A stretch of 64,000 nucleotides of DNA from an uncultured Oscillibacter sp. (GTDB lineage Bacteria > Bacillota > Clostridia > Oscillospirales > Oscillospiraceae). Positions 41,354 to 49,964 of this stretch are shown one piece after another. The notes under the pieces were generated by a model that was not told the origin of the DNA, did not search any database, and saw only the letters and a list, made by a program, of their open reading frames with translations. Both the position numbers and the translations under genes were made by a program. The first letter of the stretch is position 1; each line of letters opens with the position of its first letter. The stretch covers positions 62,001 to 126,000 of the forward strand of contig CAJUMX010000008.1 of the NCBI GenBank assembly GCA_910587705.1. Reading direction: 5' to 3'.

Positions 41354-42214
41354 TCACTTGGCCTCGCCACTGCCGGCGCCCTCGCCGCCCATCTCGCGCT
41401 GCTTTTGAGACATGTAGGTCAAGAGCCGCTCCCGCAGGGACTTGGGGTTCTCACCGGCCTGGATGGCCATGACGCCCTCCACGATAATCTGCTTGCAGAG
41501 GACCTCCTCGCTGTCCCGTCCACGGAGAAGCTGGGCCACGGGGCCAAAGACCATGTGGGCCAGCAAGCAGCCGTACAGCGTGGTGATCAGGGCGGTGCCC
41601 ATGCTGGTACCCAGGGAGCTGGCGCCGCCGCCGTCGCTTAGGTTCATGGATTTCAGCATGTTGATCAGGCCCACCAGCGTACCCACCATGCCGAAGGCCG
41701 GGGCCACGCTGGACGCCTTGTCGTACAGCGCGGCGGCGTCCTCGTGCCGGGCGGACATGCACTCGATGTCGTTTTCCAAAATGCCCCGGACCTTATCCTG
41801 GTCGTTGGCGTCCACGATAAGCATAATCGCCTGCTTGAAGAAGGGGTCCGACTGCTCGTTGGCCTTCTCTTCCAGGGACAAAAGGCCGTTCTTCCGGGCG
41901 ATCTGGGCCAGCTCCACCAATTGCTCGATGTAGCCCTTGGGGTCGAACAGCTTGTTGTTCAGGATGATCTTGAAGTGCTTGGGCATGGCCTTGAGCATGG
42001 AGCCGGGGAAGCTGGCCGCCACGATGAAGAGCGTACACCCGATGGTGATGAAGATGGACGCCGCGTCGAAGAAGTTCCAGAGGTTCTTCGGCGTAAACGT
42101 AAACAAATCCAATCCCGCCGCCGCCGCGTCGGGGCCGATGTTGATGCCCAGAACGCAGCCCAGCAGGAAGATGCCGAACGCGCCGACGATGCCAATGATA
42201 TAGTTTATATTCAT
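41354..42214 (-). CDS. motA: Flagellar stator protein MotA
   Basis: 286 residues with four membrane helices (two near the N-terminus, two around 165-220). The conserved APAFGMVGTLVGLINML carries the pore proline. The cytoplasmic loop has the charged rotor-contact residues. The last ~15 residues are Gly/Ser/Glu-rich and extra to the family. Transcribed before motB. Confidence 0.96.
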   Translation of the reverse strand: MNINYIIGIVGAFGIFLLGCVLGINIGPDAAAAGLDLFTFTPKNLWNFFDAASIFITIGCTLFIVAASFPGSMLKAMPKHFKIILNNKLFDPKGYIEQLVELAQIARKNGLLSLEEKANEQSDPFFKQAIMLIVDANDQDKVRGILENDIECMSARHEDAAALYDKASSVAPAFGMVGTLVGLINMLKSMNLSDGGGASSLGTSMGTALITTLYGCLLAHMVFGPVAQLLRGRDSEEVLCKQIIVEGVMAIQAGENPKSLRERLLTYMSQKQREMGGEGAGSGEAK

Positions 42215-42278
42215 GAAGAAATGCCTCGCTCCCTCGGCCGGGCGTCGGGCCCCGCCTGTGAATTTTATCTATATTCGA

Positions 42279-42494
42279 TCAACGCTTGTCCGATACCGCG
42301 ATTTCACGGTGAATGTCCTGAACCTTGGCGTTGTACTCCGCGATTTTATGGATGATCTCCTCCACGCTCTCCCGGACCAGGTAATAGTCGTGGTTCATCA
42401 TGGTGATTTTCGTCTCGGGGATGCACTCGATGTGCTCGATTTGCAGGTGGTTTACCAGAAGTTTGTCGTGATTTCTCTTCGTCAAAAGGATCAT
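42279..42494 (-). CDS. flbD: Flagellar protein FlbD
   Basis: 71 residues from the ATG at 42494 (AAAGGGCGG upstream); a start at 42512 has no ribosome site and lies in a hairpin. MILLTKRNHDKLLVNHLQIEHIE and KITMMNHDYYLVRESVEEI, read in parts, are typical of the small FlbD/SwrD family encoded between flgE and motA. SwrD increases flagellar power in Bacillus. Confidence 0.9.
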   Translation of the reverse strand: MILLTKRNHDKLLVNHLQIEHIECIPETKITMMNHDYYLVRESVEEIIHKIAEYNAKVQDIHREIAVSDKR

Positions 42495-42514
42495 AATAGA
42501 CCGCCCTTTCATGC

Positions 42515-42541
42515 CCCGCCGGGGCCCTTGGCCCCGGCGGG
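42515..42541 (-). other. 12-bp GC hairpin in the flgE-flbD gap
   Basis: CCCGCCGGGGCC and its exact complement separated by three bases, about 66 bases after the flgE stop and 21 bases before the flbD start. There is no T-run on the minus strand, so it is more likely an mRNA 3'-end protector or processing site for the abundant hook transcript than a terminator. Confidence 0.6.
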
Positions 42542-42607
42542 CAACTGTTTTGTTCAGCAGTTTGATGAGCGTTCCGCTCGATGGTCAGACGTCAGAAAGA
42601 GCCGCTA

Positions 42608-43879
42608 TCAGCGCTTCATATTGACCAGCTCTTCCAGCATGGAGTCGGTGACGGTGACAATGCGGGTGTTGGCCTGATAGCCCCGCTGGGTGGTGATCAG
42701 CTCGGAGATTTCCTCCGCCAGGTCCACGTTGGGAGCCTCCAGGAAGCCCACCATCATCTTCGTGCCGCCGGTGGAGAGAATTGCGGTTCCCGGAGGAAGG
42801 GGCTTTTTATCGGTGGTTCCTCCCGGGTTATTGTTGTTGTTATCCTCTTGCTGCACCATATAGCTGTTGACGTTTGTGATGCCCAGGTCCTTCTGGACGC
42901 CGCCCAGCATGGAAATCCGCAAATCGCCCGCGCCGTCCTGGCACTTGTAGTAGGAGTTTCCGGTATGGGTCACGCCGTTGGGGTTCGTGACGCTTCCGAT
43001 GGCGAGATACCCGATGACCACCGGCAAATCGCCCTCCCGGCAGATGCCGGTGATGGCTCCGGTGTCCGGGCTGATGGTGATGTTGGAGAATTCCGCGAAG
43101 TCCAGGTCCTCCATTTTGCTTTCGTCCTCGGTCGCCGCGCCCGTCTCCATGTCGACCCGGTTGTCGCTGTGCTGGGGCTTGTTGACGTCTTGAATCGGAA
43201 TCTTCTTCACCGGGTCGGTCGCTCCTGCGTTGGGATCCCGCTTTTCCTCGTCGGTGGGGAAGCGGATTTCATATTTAAAGGTATCCCGCGTAATCGTTTG
43301 ATCGGGATTATCCGGGTCCTTCACCGTTTCGGTGGTAGGCACCCGCTCCCAATAGGGCAGGCGGATGGGGACCAGCTGGTCGCTGACCGTGGGGTCTCCC
43401 TTCTCGTCCGTGCCCTCATTCACGGCCAGGAAGCCATAGACCACGTTTCCCTTGCCGTCGCAGAGGTAGCCGTCGGCCCGGAACTGGAAGTCGCCCACCC
43501 GGGTGAGGGTCAGGGACTTGAGGGTGCTGGGGTCGTTTCCGTCGATGGTGTTGGCCACGGTTTTGTCGCCCACCAGGAAGAAGCCGTCGCCCACCAAGGC
43601 GCAGTCCGTGGGGTTGCCGGGGTTGTAGCTGGCGGAGGACATGTTCAGATCGATGCTGCCCACCATGGAGCCGTAACCGATCTGGGAGGGGTTGATGCCG
43701 CCCACGGTCGAGGTTCCGTTTCCTCCGCTGCTGTACATGCTGTAAACGCTGTCGCGGAACATGGTCCGCTGTTTTTTATAGCCCTGGGTGTTGACGTTTG
43801 CCACGTTGTTGCCGATTACGGAGAGCTTCTGCATATGGGCCCGCAGGCCTGCAACAGATGCGTACATTGATCCGGTCAT
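42608..43879 (-). CDS. flgE: Flagellar hook protein FlgE
   Basis: 423 residues; AAAGGAG upstream of ATG. N-terminal axial motif LSVIGNNVANVNTQGYKKQR, CALVGDGFFLVGD, and the C-terminal VDLAEEISELITTQRGYQANTRIVTVTDSMLEELVNMKR region read in parts. The central ~200 residues form the exposed hook domains. Exported through FlhA/FlhB and capped by FlgD. Confidence 0.95.
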   Translation of the reverse strand: MTGSMYASVAGLRAHMQKLSVIGNNVANVNTQGYKKQRTMFRDSVYSMYSSGGNGTSTVGGINPSQIGYGSMVGSIDLNMSSASYNPGNPTDCALVGDGFFLVGDKTVANTIDGNDPSTLKSLTLTRVGDFQFRADGYLCDGKGNVVYGFLAVNEGTDEKGDPTVSDQLVPIRLPYWERVPTTETVKDPDNPDQTITRDTFKYEIRFPTDEEKRDPNAGATDPVKKIPIQDVNKPQHSDNRVDMETGAATEDESKMEDLDFAEFSNITISPDTGAITGICREGDLPVVIGYLAIGSVTNPNGVTHTGNSYYKCQDGAGDLRISMLGGVQKDLGITNVNSYMVQQEDNNNNNPGGTTDKKPLPPGTAILSTGGTKMMVGFLEAPNVDLAEEISELITTQRGYQANTRIVTVTDSMLEELVNMKR

Positions 43880-43916
43880 AGGGAATTTGAACTCCTTTCA
43901 AATCCTTGGCGCCGCC

Positions 43917-43943
43917 CGGGCCCCGTCAGTCGGACGGGACCCG
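43917..43943 (-). other. Leader hairpin upstream of flgE
   Basis: CGGGCCCCGTC-AGTCG-GACGGGACCCG, 11 bp with one mismatch. It follows the duplicated GGACCGGATTTTCGG element (43951) and precedes the flgE ribosome site. The flgC leader has the same element-hairpin order. Confidence 0.55.
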
Positions 43944-43950
43944 ATGGCCT

Positions 43951-43979
43951 CCGAAAATCCGGTCCTGCCATCTCTTTAC
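43951..43979 (-). repeat. Duplicated leader element, copy A (before flgE)
   Basis: On the minus strand it reads GTAAA, then a variable 8-9 bases, then GGGACCGG- or AGGACCGG-type sequence ending in GATTTTCGG. Copy B is at 52613-52640 before flgC. The first bases of copy A include the stop codon of the upstream gene. Confidence 0.55.
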
Positions 43980-44344
43980 AGGAACACGGCGCCGTCGATG
44001 TTGGTGAATACGCTGTCCTTCATTTCCTCCTGGGTAATTGCCGTAATGACCTTCCCATGGGGGACGTTGATGATGAAGGCTTTTTCAGTGTCCATAGCCA
44101 AGATGTTGGTGGCACCCTTGGCCTGGGCCCGCACCACGCTGCCTTTGATCTGGTCGATGAGGCTGGGGGTAATTTCAATGCCCCGCTCCTCCGCCCGACT
44201 TATGGCGTGTTTGGAGAACTGGACTTCCTGTCCGGCCCTGGTTAGCTCCGCCTGTAAAGCCATGGCGAAGCCGCCCGCAGCCGTCCGCTTCCCTGCGTCC
44301 GGTATCTGCTGGATTTGGCTTTGTCTCGCTATGCGTTCGATCAT
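43976..44344 (-). CDS. TIGR02530-type flagellar operon protein
   Basis: 122 residues; GAGGTGATC upstream of ATG. QFSKHAISRAEERGIEIT and LAMDTEKAFIINVPHGKVITAI, read in pieces, match the small conserved protein found between flgD and flgE in Firmicutes. Its biochemical role is not known to me. Cytoplasmic, no membrane segment. Confidence 0.85.
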   Translation of the reverse strand: MIERIARQSQIQQIPDAGKRTAAGGFAMALQAELTRAGQEVQFSKHAISRAEERGIEITPSLIDQIKGSVVRAQAKGATNILAMDTEKAFIINVPHGKVITAITQEEMKDSVFTNIDGAVFL

Positions 44345-44356
44345 GTGAGGATCACC

Positions 44357-45001
44357 TCAGCCTTCGCCTTCTGTGGGTGCGCCGCTCTCCCCGTTGTATT
44401 CCGGGGTCGTATCGCCGCCGGGCGCCGCCGGTTCCGTGGGTTTCTCGGTGTCGTTGGGTTTTTCGGTATCCCCGGGCTTTTGCGTGTCGTCAGGTTTCTG
44501 GGTATCTCCGGGCTTTTCAACGCCGTCTGTTTTGTCGTCGTCTTTGTCGCCATCCTCGTCCTCTTCCTTGGGAGGCGGCAGCTTGCCGACAGCCATGATT
44601 TCGCTGAGGTAGTAATACTCGTCGCCGATGAAGATGACCTGCTGGCCGTTCATGGTGCCCGTAGCGGTCACTTCGCCGTATATCTCCTTGAGCTTGCCGT
44701 CCTCCCCCAGCTTGCCCACGGTGACTCCCTTGCCCACCAGAGAGGCGGCGTAGTTCATGGTCGTGGCGTCTGTCATGTTGACCATGGACTGGATCATCTG
44801 CATCTGTACCATCTGGTTCAGCATTTCCGAGGTATCCATGGTGTCGTCAATGCCCTGGTTGCTCATTTGGGCAATCATCAAGGTGATGAAGTCCAGCATA
44901 TCCAGGTCGGAGTTGCTGCCCTTTTTGGCAATGGTGACTTCCTTGTCTCCTACCGTTTTTGTTCCATACAGGCTGCCGATATCAACGCCTAAATCGCTCA
45001 T
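44357..45001 (-). CDS. flgD: Hook-capping protein FlgD with acidic repeat tail
   Basis: 214 residues. The N-terminal FlgD core (LDMLDFITLMIAQMSNQG) and the middle VQMQMIQSMVNMTDATTMNYAASLVGKGV are conserved. From ~residue 140 it has a tail of Glu/Asp/Lys/Pro/Thr, including KPGDTQ-KPDDTQ-KPGDTE-KPNDTE repeats, in place of the usual longer Ig-like end. FlgD caps the growing hook. Confidence 0.92.
   Translation of the reverse strand: MSDLGVDIGSLYGTKTVGDKEVTIAKKGSNSDLDMLDFITLMIAQMSNQGIDDTMDTSEMLNQMVQMQMIQSMVNMTDATTMNYAASLVGKGVTVGKLGEDGKLKEIYGEVTATGTMNGQQVIFIGDEYYYLSEIMAVGKLPPPKEEDEDGDKDDDKTDGVEKPGDTQKPDDTQKPGDTEKPNDTEKPTEPAAPGGDTTPEYNGESGAPTEGEG
44438..44518 (-). repeat. KP-x-DT repeat block in FlgD tail
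   Basis: Four to five 18-base units encoding KP(G/D/N)DT(Q/E) in tandem with short flanking variants. Such in-frame repeats can vary in number by slippage. Confidence 0.7.
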
Positions 45002-45025
45002 CGATTCACTTCCTTTCCGTAAGGA

Positions 45026-46171
45026 TTACTCCCCGTCCAGGGGAATCAGGCCCAGCCGAAGCTGCTGGAGGAAATCCTCGCCGCTCTCCTGCTTCCGGCG
45101 CTGCTCCTGCTGATGCCGCCGGTGCTGTTCCTGCTGCTGCTCGTAAAGGTCCTCCCGCTGGCTTTCCTCCTGACGGGGGACTTCCACCCGGACCTCCTGT
45201 TGGGTCTCCCGGCCAAGCAGCTGCTCCAGTCCCGCAGTGTTCTTGGTCAGCAGGTTCCGGGTCTCCCGGTTCTCGGCGTGCAGCTGCACCACCAGACCGC
45301 CGTCCTTGCTCCAGGTCATCTCTACGGTGACCTTGCCCAGGTTCTCCGGGGTCAGCTGGAGCTCCACCCGGGTCTCGCCGTTGCGCAGGGCCTCCGTCAG
45401 TCTGGGTCCGATCTGCTCATCCAGGGGCTTCTCGGTCTCCGGGGCCTTGGGAGCCTCGCCCACCTTCACGGGGACAGCCTTCACATCCTCAAAGACGTAG
45501 GTCTCGGTTTCCATGCCCTGGAATTCAGGGGTCTCCTCCGTGCCGTCGCCCTCGGTCTCCCGGACCTCGGCGTTTCCGGTTTCCACCTTGACCTCCACGG
45601 TCCGCCCCTCCGTATCCTGAGCGGCCTCCGGGGCCTCAATGGTCTGGGGAAGCTCCTCCACCAGGGTTTGGTCCACCGTCTGGCTCTCGCCGCCCTCCAC
45701 CAGGGTCTCGGGCACTTCCGCCTCCGCCTCCGGGGCAAAGCCCTGGGTTTCGGCCTCCGGCGTCAGGATGACCTCCGCCGCTATGGGGGCCAGCTCATCG
45801 GCGGCAACCTCCGCCTGAACCTCCGGCGTTAAAACCTGTTCCACCGGCACCACTGGATTTTGCATCATCAGCATGGCCGCCAGGGCCATCTGATCCTCCA
45901 GGGTCTTGCCATCCTCCGAGACAACCGGGGTCTCCTGGGTCTCGCCGGACTCCTGGGGCTTTTGCGCGTCCTGGGTGTCCTGGGGCTTTTGGGGAGTGTC
46001 CGTTTTCTCCGGCTTGGAAGGCTGGGTGCCGTCGCTTTGCTTTTGCTCCAGCAGCTTTTGGAAGCCGTCCTTCTGGGAAGAGGCGTCGCCCTTCTTGGAT
46101 GCTGTGGGCATCTGGGGAAGCTGCGCATTTGCCAGCATGTTGTTGATCAACTGTTCCATTTGCTCATTCAC
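45026..46171 (-). CDS. fliK: Hook-length control protein FliK
   Basis: 381 residues. Low-complexity Glu/Pro/Thr-rich ruler region to ~residue 240, then the Flg_hook C-terminal domain (VELQLTPENLGKVTVEM, GGLVVQLHAENRETRNLL) and a Gln/Arg-rich end. The start at 46171 is only three bases from AGGAGG; the next ATG (46159) has spacing 11, so the true start may be four codons later. FliK measures hook length and triggers the FlhB switch. Confidence 0.92.
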   Translation of the reverse strand: MNEQMEQLINNMLANAQLPQMPTASKKGDASSQKDGFQKLLEQKQSDGTQPSKPEKTDTPQKPQDTQDAQKPQESGETQETPVVSEDGKTLEDQMALAAMLMMQNPVVPVEQVLTPEVQAEVAADELAPIAAEVILTPEAETQGFAPEAEAEVPETLVEGGESQTVDQTLVEELPQTIEAPEAAQDTEGRTVEVKVETGNAEVRETEGDGTEETPEFQGMETETYVFEDVKAVPVKVGEAPKAPETEKPLDEQIGPRLTEALRNGETRVELQLTPENLGKVTVEMTWSKDGGLVVQLHAENRETRNLLTKNTAGLEQLLGRETQQEVRVEVPRQEESQREDLYEQQQEQHRRHQQEQRRKQESGEDFLQQLRLGLIPLDGE

Positions 46172-46230
46172 CTCCTTGTCATCATAAGATTTCTATTTCC
46201 AAACGGTGCATCCCACCATTCAGAACGAAT

Positions 46231-46677
46231 TTACGAGGCCGCGTGGGCCCGGGTGGAGCTGACGAACTCCTCGATGAACAGCTCCTCGCTCTTGGCCTCC
46301 TCCTTGTGGTAGGCCTCCAGCTTCTTCTCCTTAAGCTTTTCGATGGAGGAGGTCTCCTTTTTCGCCTCCACCATGGCCTCCCGGCGCTTCTCCGCCTCGG
46401 CCTCCAGCTCTTCCAGGTGCTTTGTCTCCCGCTGAATCTCCTGCTCCGCCGCCCGGAGGGCGCTTTGATACATCAGCGCCTCCGTCACCGGCATCCCCTC
46501 TAGGGCCCGGTCCCGGTAATCCTCGTTGCAGTCCCGGTATTCCCGCCAGAGCTTTTCCAGCAGCTCCTCCTGGGCCCGGACCCGGGCCACGGCCTCGGCG
46601 TGCTCCCCCTGGAGCACCCCCAAGACCTGTTCCTTGTAAGAAAGGACGGTGTCCAAAGCGAACTTGAATTTCTTCAC
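46231..46677 (-). CDS. fliJ: Flagellar export protein FliJ
   Basis: 148 residues from a GTG at 46677 with AAAGGAG nine bases upstream. KKFKFALDTVLSYKEQ is the classic FliJ opening, followed by an antiparallel coiled coil of Glu/Lys/Arg. FliJ forms the stalk of the FliI ATPase and acts on FlhA. 23 bases after fliI. Confidence 0.92.
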   Translation of the reverse strand: MKKFKFALDTVLSYKEQVLGVLQGEHAEAVARVRAQEELLEKLWREYRDCNEDYRDRALEGMPVTEALMYQSALRAAEQEIQRETKHLEELEAEAEKRREAMVEAKKETSSIEKLKEKKLEAYHKEEAKSEELFIEEFVSSTRAHAAS

Positions 46678-46700
46678 AGGGTGGTTCTCCTTTGGTTCGG

Positions 46701-48002
46701 TTAGTTCAGTATATGCTTCAGCTTTTCTATGCACTGGTCATAGCTAAAGGCCTCGTCGATGTCCTGGGTCAAAAACCCGTTCACCGCGTCGATTTTGCTA
46801 AGGGCGTAGTCCAAATTCCGGTTGGTCCCCGGCTTGTAAGCGCCGATGGCCACCAAGTCCTGGTTCTTCTCATAGGTGCTGAGGATGTCCCGGAGCCGGG
46901 AAGCCAGCTGCCGGTGCTCTGGGGAGACGATTTCCACCATCAAACGGGAGATGCTGGCGGACACGTCAATGGCCGGATAGTGGTTGCTGTTGGCCAGGGC
47001 CCGGGAGAGGACAATGTGTCCGTCCAAAATACCCCGGACCGTGTCCGCAATGGGCTCGTTGGTATCGTCGCCCTCCACCAGCACGGTGTACACGCCGGTG
47101 ATGGAGCCTTTATCGAAATTGCCGCTTCGCTCCAGGAGCTTGGGCATTTCCGCGTACATGGAGGGGGTGTAGCCCCGGCTCACCGGCGGCTCGCCGATGG
47201 CAAGGCCAATTTCCCGCTGGGCCATGGCAAACCGGGTCAGGGAATCCATCATGAGGAGCACGTCATAGCCCTGGTCCCGGAAGTACTCCGCGATGCCCGT
47301 GGCCACGCTGGGACACTTCATCCGCAGCATGGCGGGCTGGTCACTGGTCGCCACCACCAATACGGAGCGGCGCATGCCCTCCTCGCCCAGGTCCTTCTGG
47401 ACGAATTCCAAAACCTCCCGGCCACGTTCGCCCACCAGGGCGATGACATTGATGTCCGCCTTGACATTTTTTGCGATCATGCCCATCAGCGTGGATTTTC
47501 CCACGCCGGAGCCCGCGAAGATGCCAATGCGCTGGCCCTTGCCTATGGTAATCGTGCCGTCGATGGCTTTGACTCCAAACTCCATCCGCTCCCGGATAGG
47601 GGGGCGGCGGAGAGGATTGATGTAAGAACCGCCTACACAGTAGGCGTCGCCGCCCTCGAAGGGGGGCTTGCCGTCTATGGGCTGGCCCATGGCGTTGATG
47701 ATGCGGCCCCGGAGGAACTCTCCCACCCGCAGCGTCAGCTGCCGCCCGGTGTTTCGGACGAAGTTGCCCGCCGAGATGCCCGCCATGTCGGAATAGGGCA
47801 TCAGCAGGATGTGGTCGTTCTTGAAGCCCACCACCTCGGCGGTAACCTGCCCGCCGGAATCGCCGTTGTAAATCCGGCAGATGTCGCCGACGGCCGCCCG
47901 GCCGCCGCTGGCCTCGATGGACATTCCGACAATATTCTCAATTTTCCCAGTCAGGCTGTAGGTCTCCGCGTTGTAGACCTGACGGATCATTTGCCGGAAC
48001 AT
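46701..48002 (-). CDS. fliI: Flagellum-specific ATPase FliI
   Basis: 433 residues from the ATG at 48002 (AGAAGGAG five bases upstream); an in-frame GTG at 48008 lies in the ribosome site. Walker A GIFAGSGVGKSTL, Walker B VLLMMDSLTRFA and the F1-beta-like GYTPSMYAEMPKLLERSG are present. Energises unfolding and loading of export substrates. Confidence 0.97.
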   Translation of the reverse strand: MFRQMIRQVYNAETYSLTGKIENIVGMSIEASGGRAAVGDICRIYNGDSGGQVTAEVVGFKNDHILLMPYSDMAGISAGNFVRNTGRQLTLRVGEFLRGRIINAMGQPIDGKPPFEGGDAYCVGGSYINPLRRPPIRERMEFGVKAIDGTITIGKGQRIGIFAGSGVGKSTLMGMIAKNVKADINVIALVGERGREVLEFVQKDLGEEGMRRSVLVVATSDQPAMLRMKCPSVATGIAEYFRDQGYDVLLMMDSLTRFAMAQREIGLAIGEPPVSRGYTPSMYAEMPKLLERSGNFDKGSITGVYTVLVEGDDTNEPIADTVRGILDGHIVLSRALANSNHYPAIDVSASISRLMVEIVSPEHRQLASRLRDILSTYEKNQDLVAIGAYKPGTNRNLDYALSKIDAVNGFLTQDIDEAFSYDQCIEKLKHILN

Positions 48003-48013
48003 ACGCACTCCTT

Positions 48014-48925
48014 CTACACGCCGCCGCTGAAATTCAAATTGCCAAAGCCAACGCCCTCTTCCACAGGTCCGGCGTCGGACAGCAGCGTCCGGATGTTGTT
48101 CATCTGGGTGGCGGCGCTGGCGTCCACAATTTCGTCAGGGGTCTCTATGATACAGGTGCCCGCCTCGTCATCTGCCATGGGAATGATGCGCACCCGGTCC
48201 GAAAGGGCCGAAAGGGCGTTCATCAAAGAGGCGGGAACCTTGGAAAGGTGCTTGGCGTCGCATTCTGCGATATAGATATGGGCCCACTCCCGGCGCTTTC
48301 GCTTGTCGATGGCGGTTTGAATCATCCGGCAGATGACCTCGCTGCTGCTTTTGAGGCTGACGCAGACCACCTTTTCCGCAATGGCGATGGCCAGGTCCCG
48401 CAGCTCTTCCACGTGTTCGTCCATTTGCCGGTCCAGGGCGGCTCCGGCCCGCTCCAAAAAGCGGTCGAAGTCCGCGGCCAGCTCTTCCGCCTGCCGCTGC
48501 TGGGCCCGCTGGCCCTCCTGGAGGGCTTGGGTGGCCCCCTGGGCCAGACCCTCGGCCCGTCCGGACTCCAGGCCGCTCTGGCGGGAGGTCTCGAACAGCT
48601 CCTGGGCCTTGATTTCCGCCTCCAGCCGGGCCTGGTCCAAAATCTCCTCGGCCCGGCGGTGCGCGTCCGCAATGATCTGCTCCGCCTGAATCTGGGCAAA
48701 GCTCACCGGGTCCGGCTCGGGCTCCGGTTCCGGTTCGGGCTCCGGGGCCTCCGCCGCCTCGCCCACCCGGATATCCACCACCGGAGCCTCCTCCCCGGCC
48801 TCCTCCTCGGGAGGGGGCGGCGGAGATTCGTCCGGCTTCTCCTCTTCCAGGATCAGCTCCTCCGCCTTGGGGAAGTGATAGGGCTCGGCCTTGGGACGCA
48901 TAATGGATTTCCAAATACTAGGCAA
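48014..48925 (-). CDS. fliH: Flagellar export regulator FliH
   Basis: 303 residues from a TTG overlapping the fliG end by 8 bases. An acidic, Pro-rich N-terminal third (EPEPEPEPEP) leads to a long Ala/Glu/Gln coiled coil and the FliH/V-type E-subunit-like C-terminal domain (RDLAIAIAEKVVCVSL, DRVRIIPMADDEAG). Binds FliI and links it to the C-ring. Confidence 0.92.
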   Translation of the reverse strand: MPSIWKSIMRPKAEPYHFPKAEELILEEEKPDESPPPPPEEEAGEEAPVVDIRVGEAAEAPEPEPEPEPEPDPVSFAQIQAEQIIADAHRRAEEILDQARLEAEIKAQELFETSRQSGLESGRAEGLAQGATQALQEGQRAQQRQAEELAADFDRFLERAGAALDRQMDEHVEELRDLAIAIAEKVVCVSLKSSSEVICRMIQTAIDKRKRREWAHIYIAECDAKHLSKVPASLMNALSALSDRVRIIPMADDEAGTCIIETPDEIVDASAATQMNNIRTLLSDAGPVEEGVGFGNLNFSGGV

Positions 48926-49964
48926 TGATATCGTCCTTTCCGCCCTTTAGGATGATGATTTCACCCTTCTCCTCCAAACCGCGGATGATGCCGACGATGC
49001 GCTGCTGGGCTTCCTCCACGTCCTTCATCCGGACGTTGGAGGTGATTTCCAGGTCGTCCTTGATGCTCTGGGCCATACGGGTGGACATGTTGGCAAACAG
49101 CTTGTTGGCCACTTCCGTGTTGGCGGCCTTGAGGGCCAGCACCAGGTCTCTGGGGTCGCAGTCCCGGACGAAGCGCTGCACGGAGCGGTCGTCCATGGTG
49201 ATGATGTCCTCGAATACGAACATCCGCTTGCGGATCTCGTCCGCCAGGTCCGGATCGGACAGGCCGTCGAAAATGTTTTTCTCGCTGGTCCGGTCCAGGT
49301 TGTTCATGACATCCGCCACATAGTCGATTCCGCCGACCTTGATATTGGTATCCGTCATGATATTCGAGAAGCGGTTGTGCATTTCTGCCTCCACAATCTT
49401 GATGGCCGCCGGGGAGACGCTGTCCAGCTTGGCGATGCTCTCCACCACCTGAATCTGCTTCTTCTCCTCCAGCTGGGCCACCACGCCCGCCGCCTTGTCC
49501 GCGTCCACATAGCTGAGGACCAGGGCGATGGTCTGGGGCCGCTCGCTGCGCAGGGCGGAGAACAGGGACTTGACGTCCGCCTTGTCCATGAAGGCAAACT
49601 CCCGGTTTTTCAGGCTCTTGGTCACCTTGCCCAGGAGCTCCGCCGCCGCCTGCTCGCCATAGGCCTTCTCCAAAACGGCCCGGGCGTATTCCAGGCCGCC
49701 CTCGGTGACGGCTTTGTTGGTCAGGCACAGCTGGTAAAACTCGTTGAGGACGTCCTCCGTCTGCTGGGTGCTCAGTACGCCCAGGCGGGCCACCTCTAAG
49801 GTGAGCTGCTCGACCTCCTCGTCCTCCATGAACTTATAGAGGAGAGACGCCTTTTCCGCTCCCAGGGCGATGATAACCGCCGCCGCCTTCTGGGCGGTGG
49901 AAAGCTCCGCCTGCTTTGATGTCTTGGCCGCCTGGGGGGCGGCTGCCGCTGTTGCTTCAGGCAT
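48918..49964 (-). CDS. fliG: Flagellar motor switch protein FliG
   Basis: 348 residues; ATG overlaps the fliF stop. FliG_N (AAAVIIALGAEKASLLYKFM), the middle EHPQTIALVLSYL-type segment (ERPQTIALVLSYV) and the C-terminal torque helix with charged residues (MFVFEDIITMDDRSVQRFV). Connects FliF to FliM and MotA. Confidence 0.97.
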   Translation of the reverse strand: MPEATAAAAPQAAKTSKQAELSTAQKAAAVIIALGAEKASLLYKFMEDEEVEQLTLEVARLGVLSTQQTEDVLNEFYQLCLTNKAVTEGGLEYARAVLEKAYGEQAAAELLGKVTKSLKNREFAFMDKADVKSLFSALRSERPQTIALVLSYVDADKAAGVVAQLEEKKQIQVVESIAKLDSVSPAAIKIVEAEMHNRFSNIMTDTNIKVGGIDYVADVMNNLDRTSEKNIFDGLSDPDLADEIRKRMFVFEDIITMDDRSVQRFVRDCDPRDLVLALKAANTEVANKLFANMSTRMAQSIKDDLEITSNVRMKDVEEAQQRIVGIIRGLEEKGEIIILKGGKDDIIA

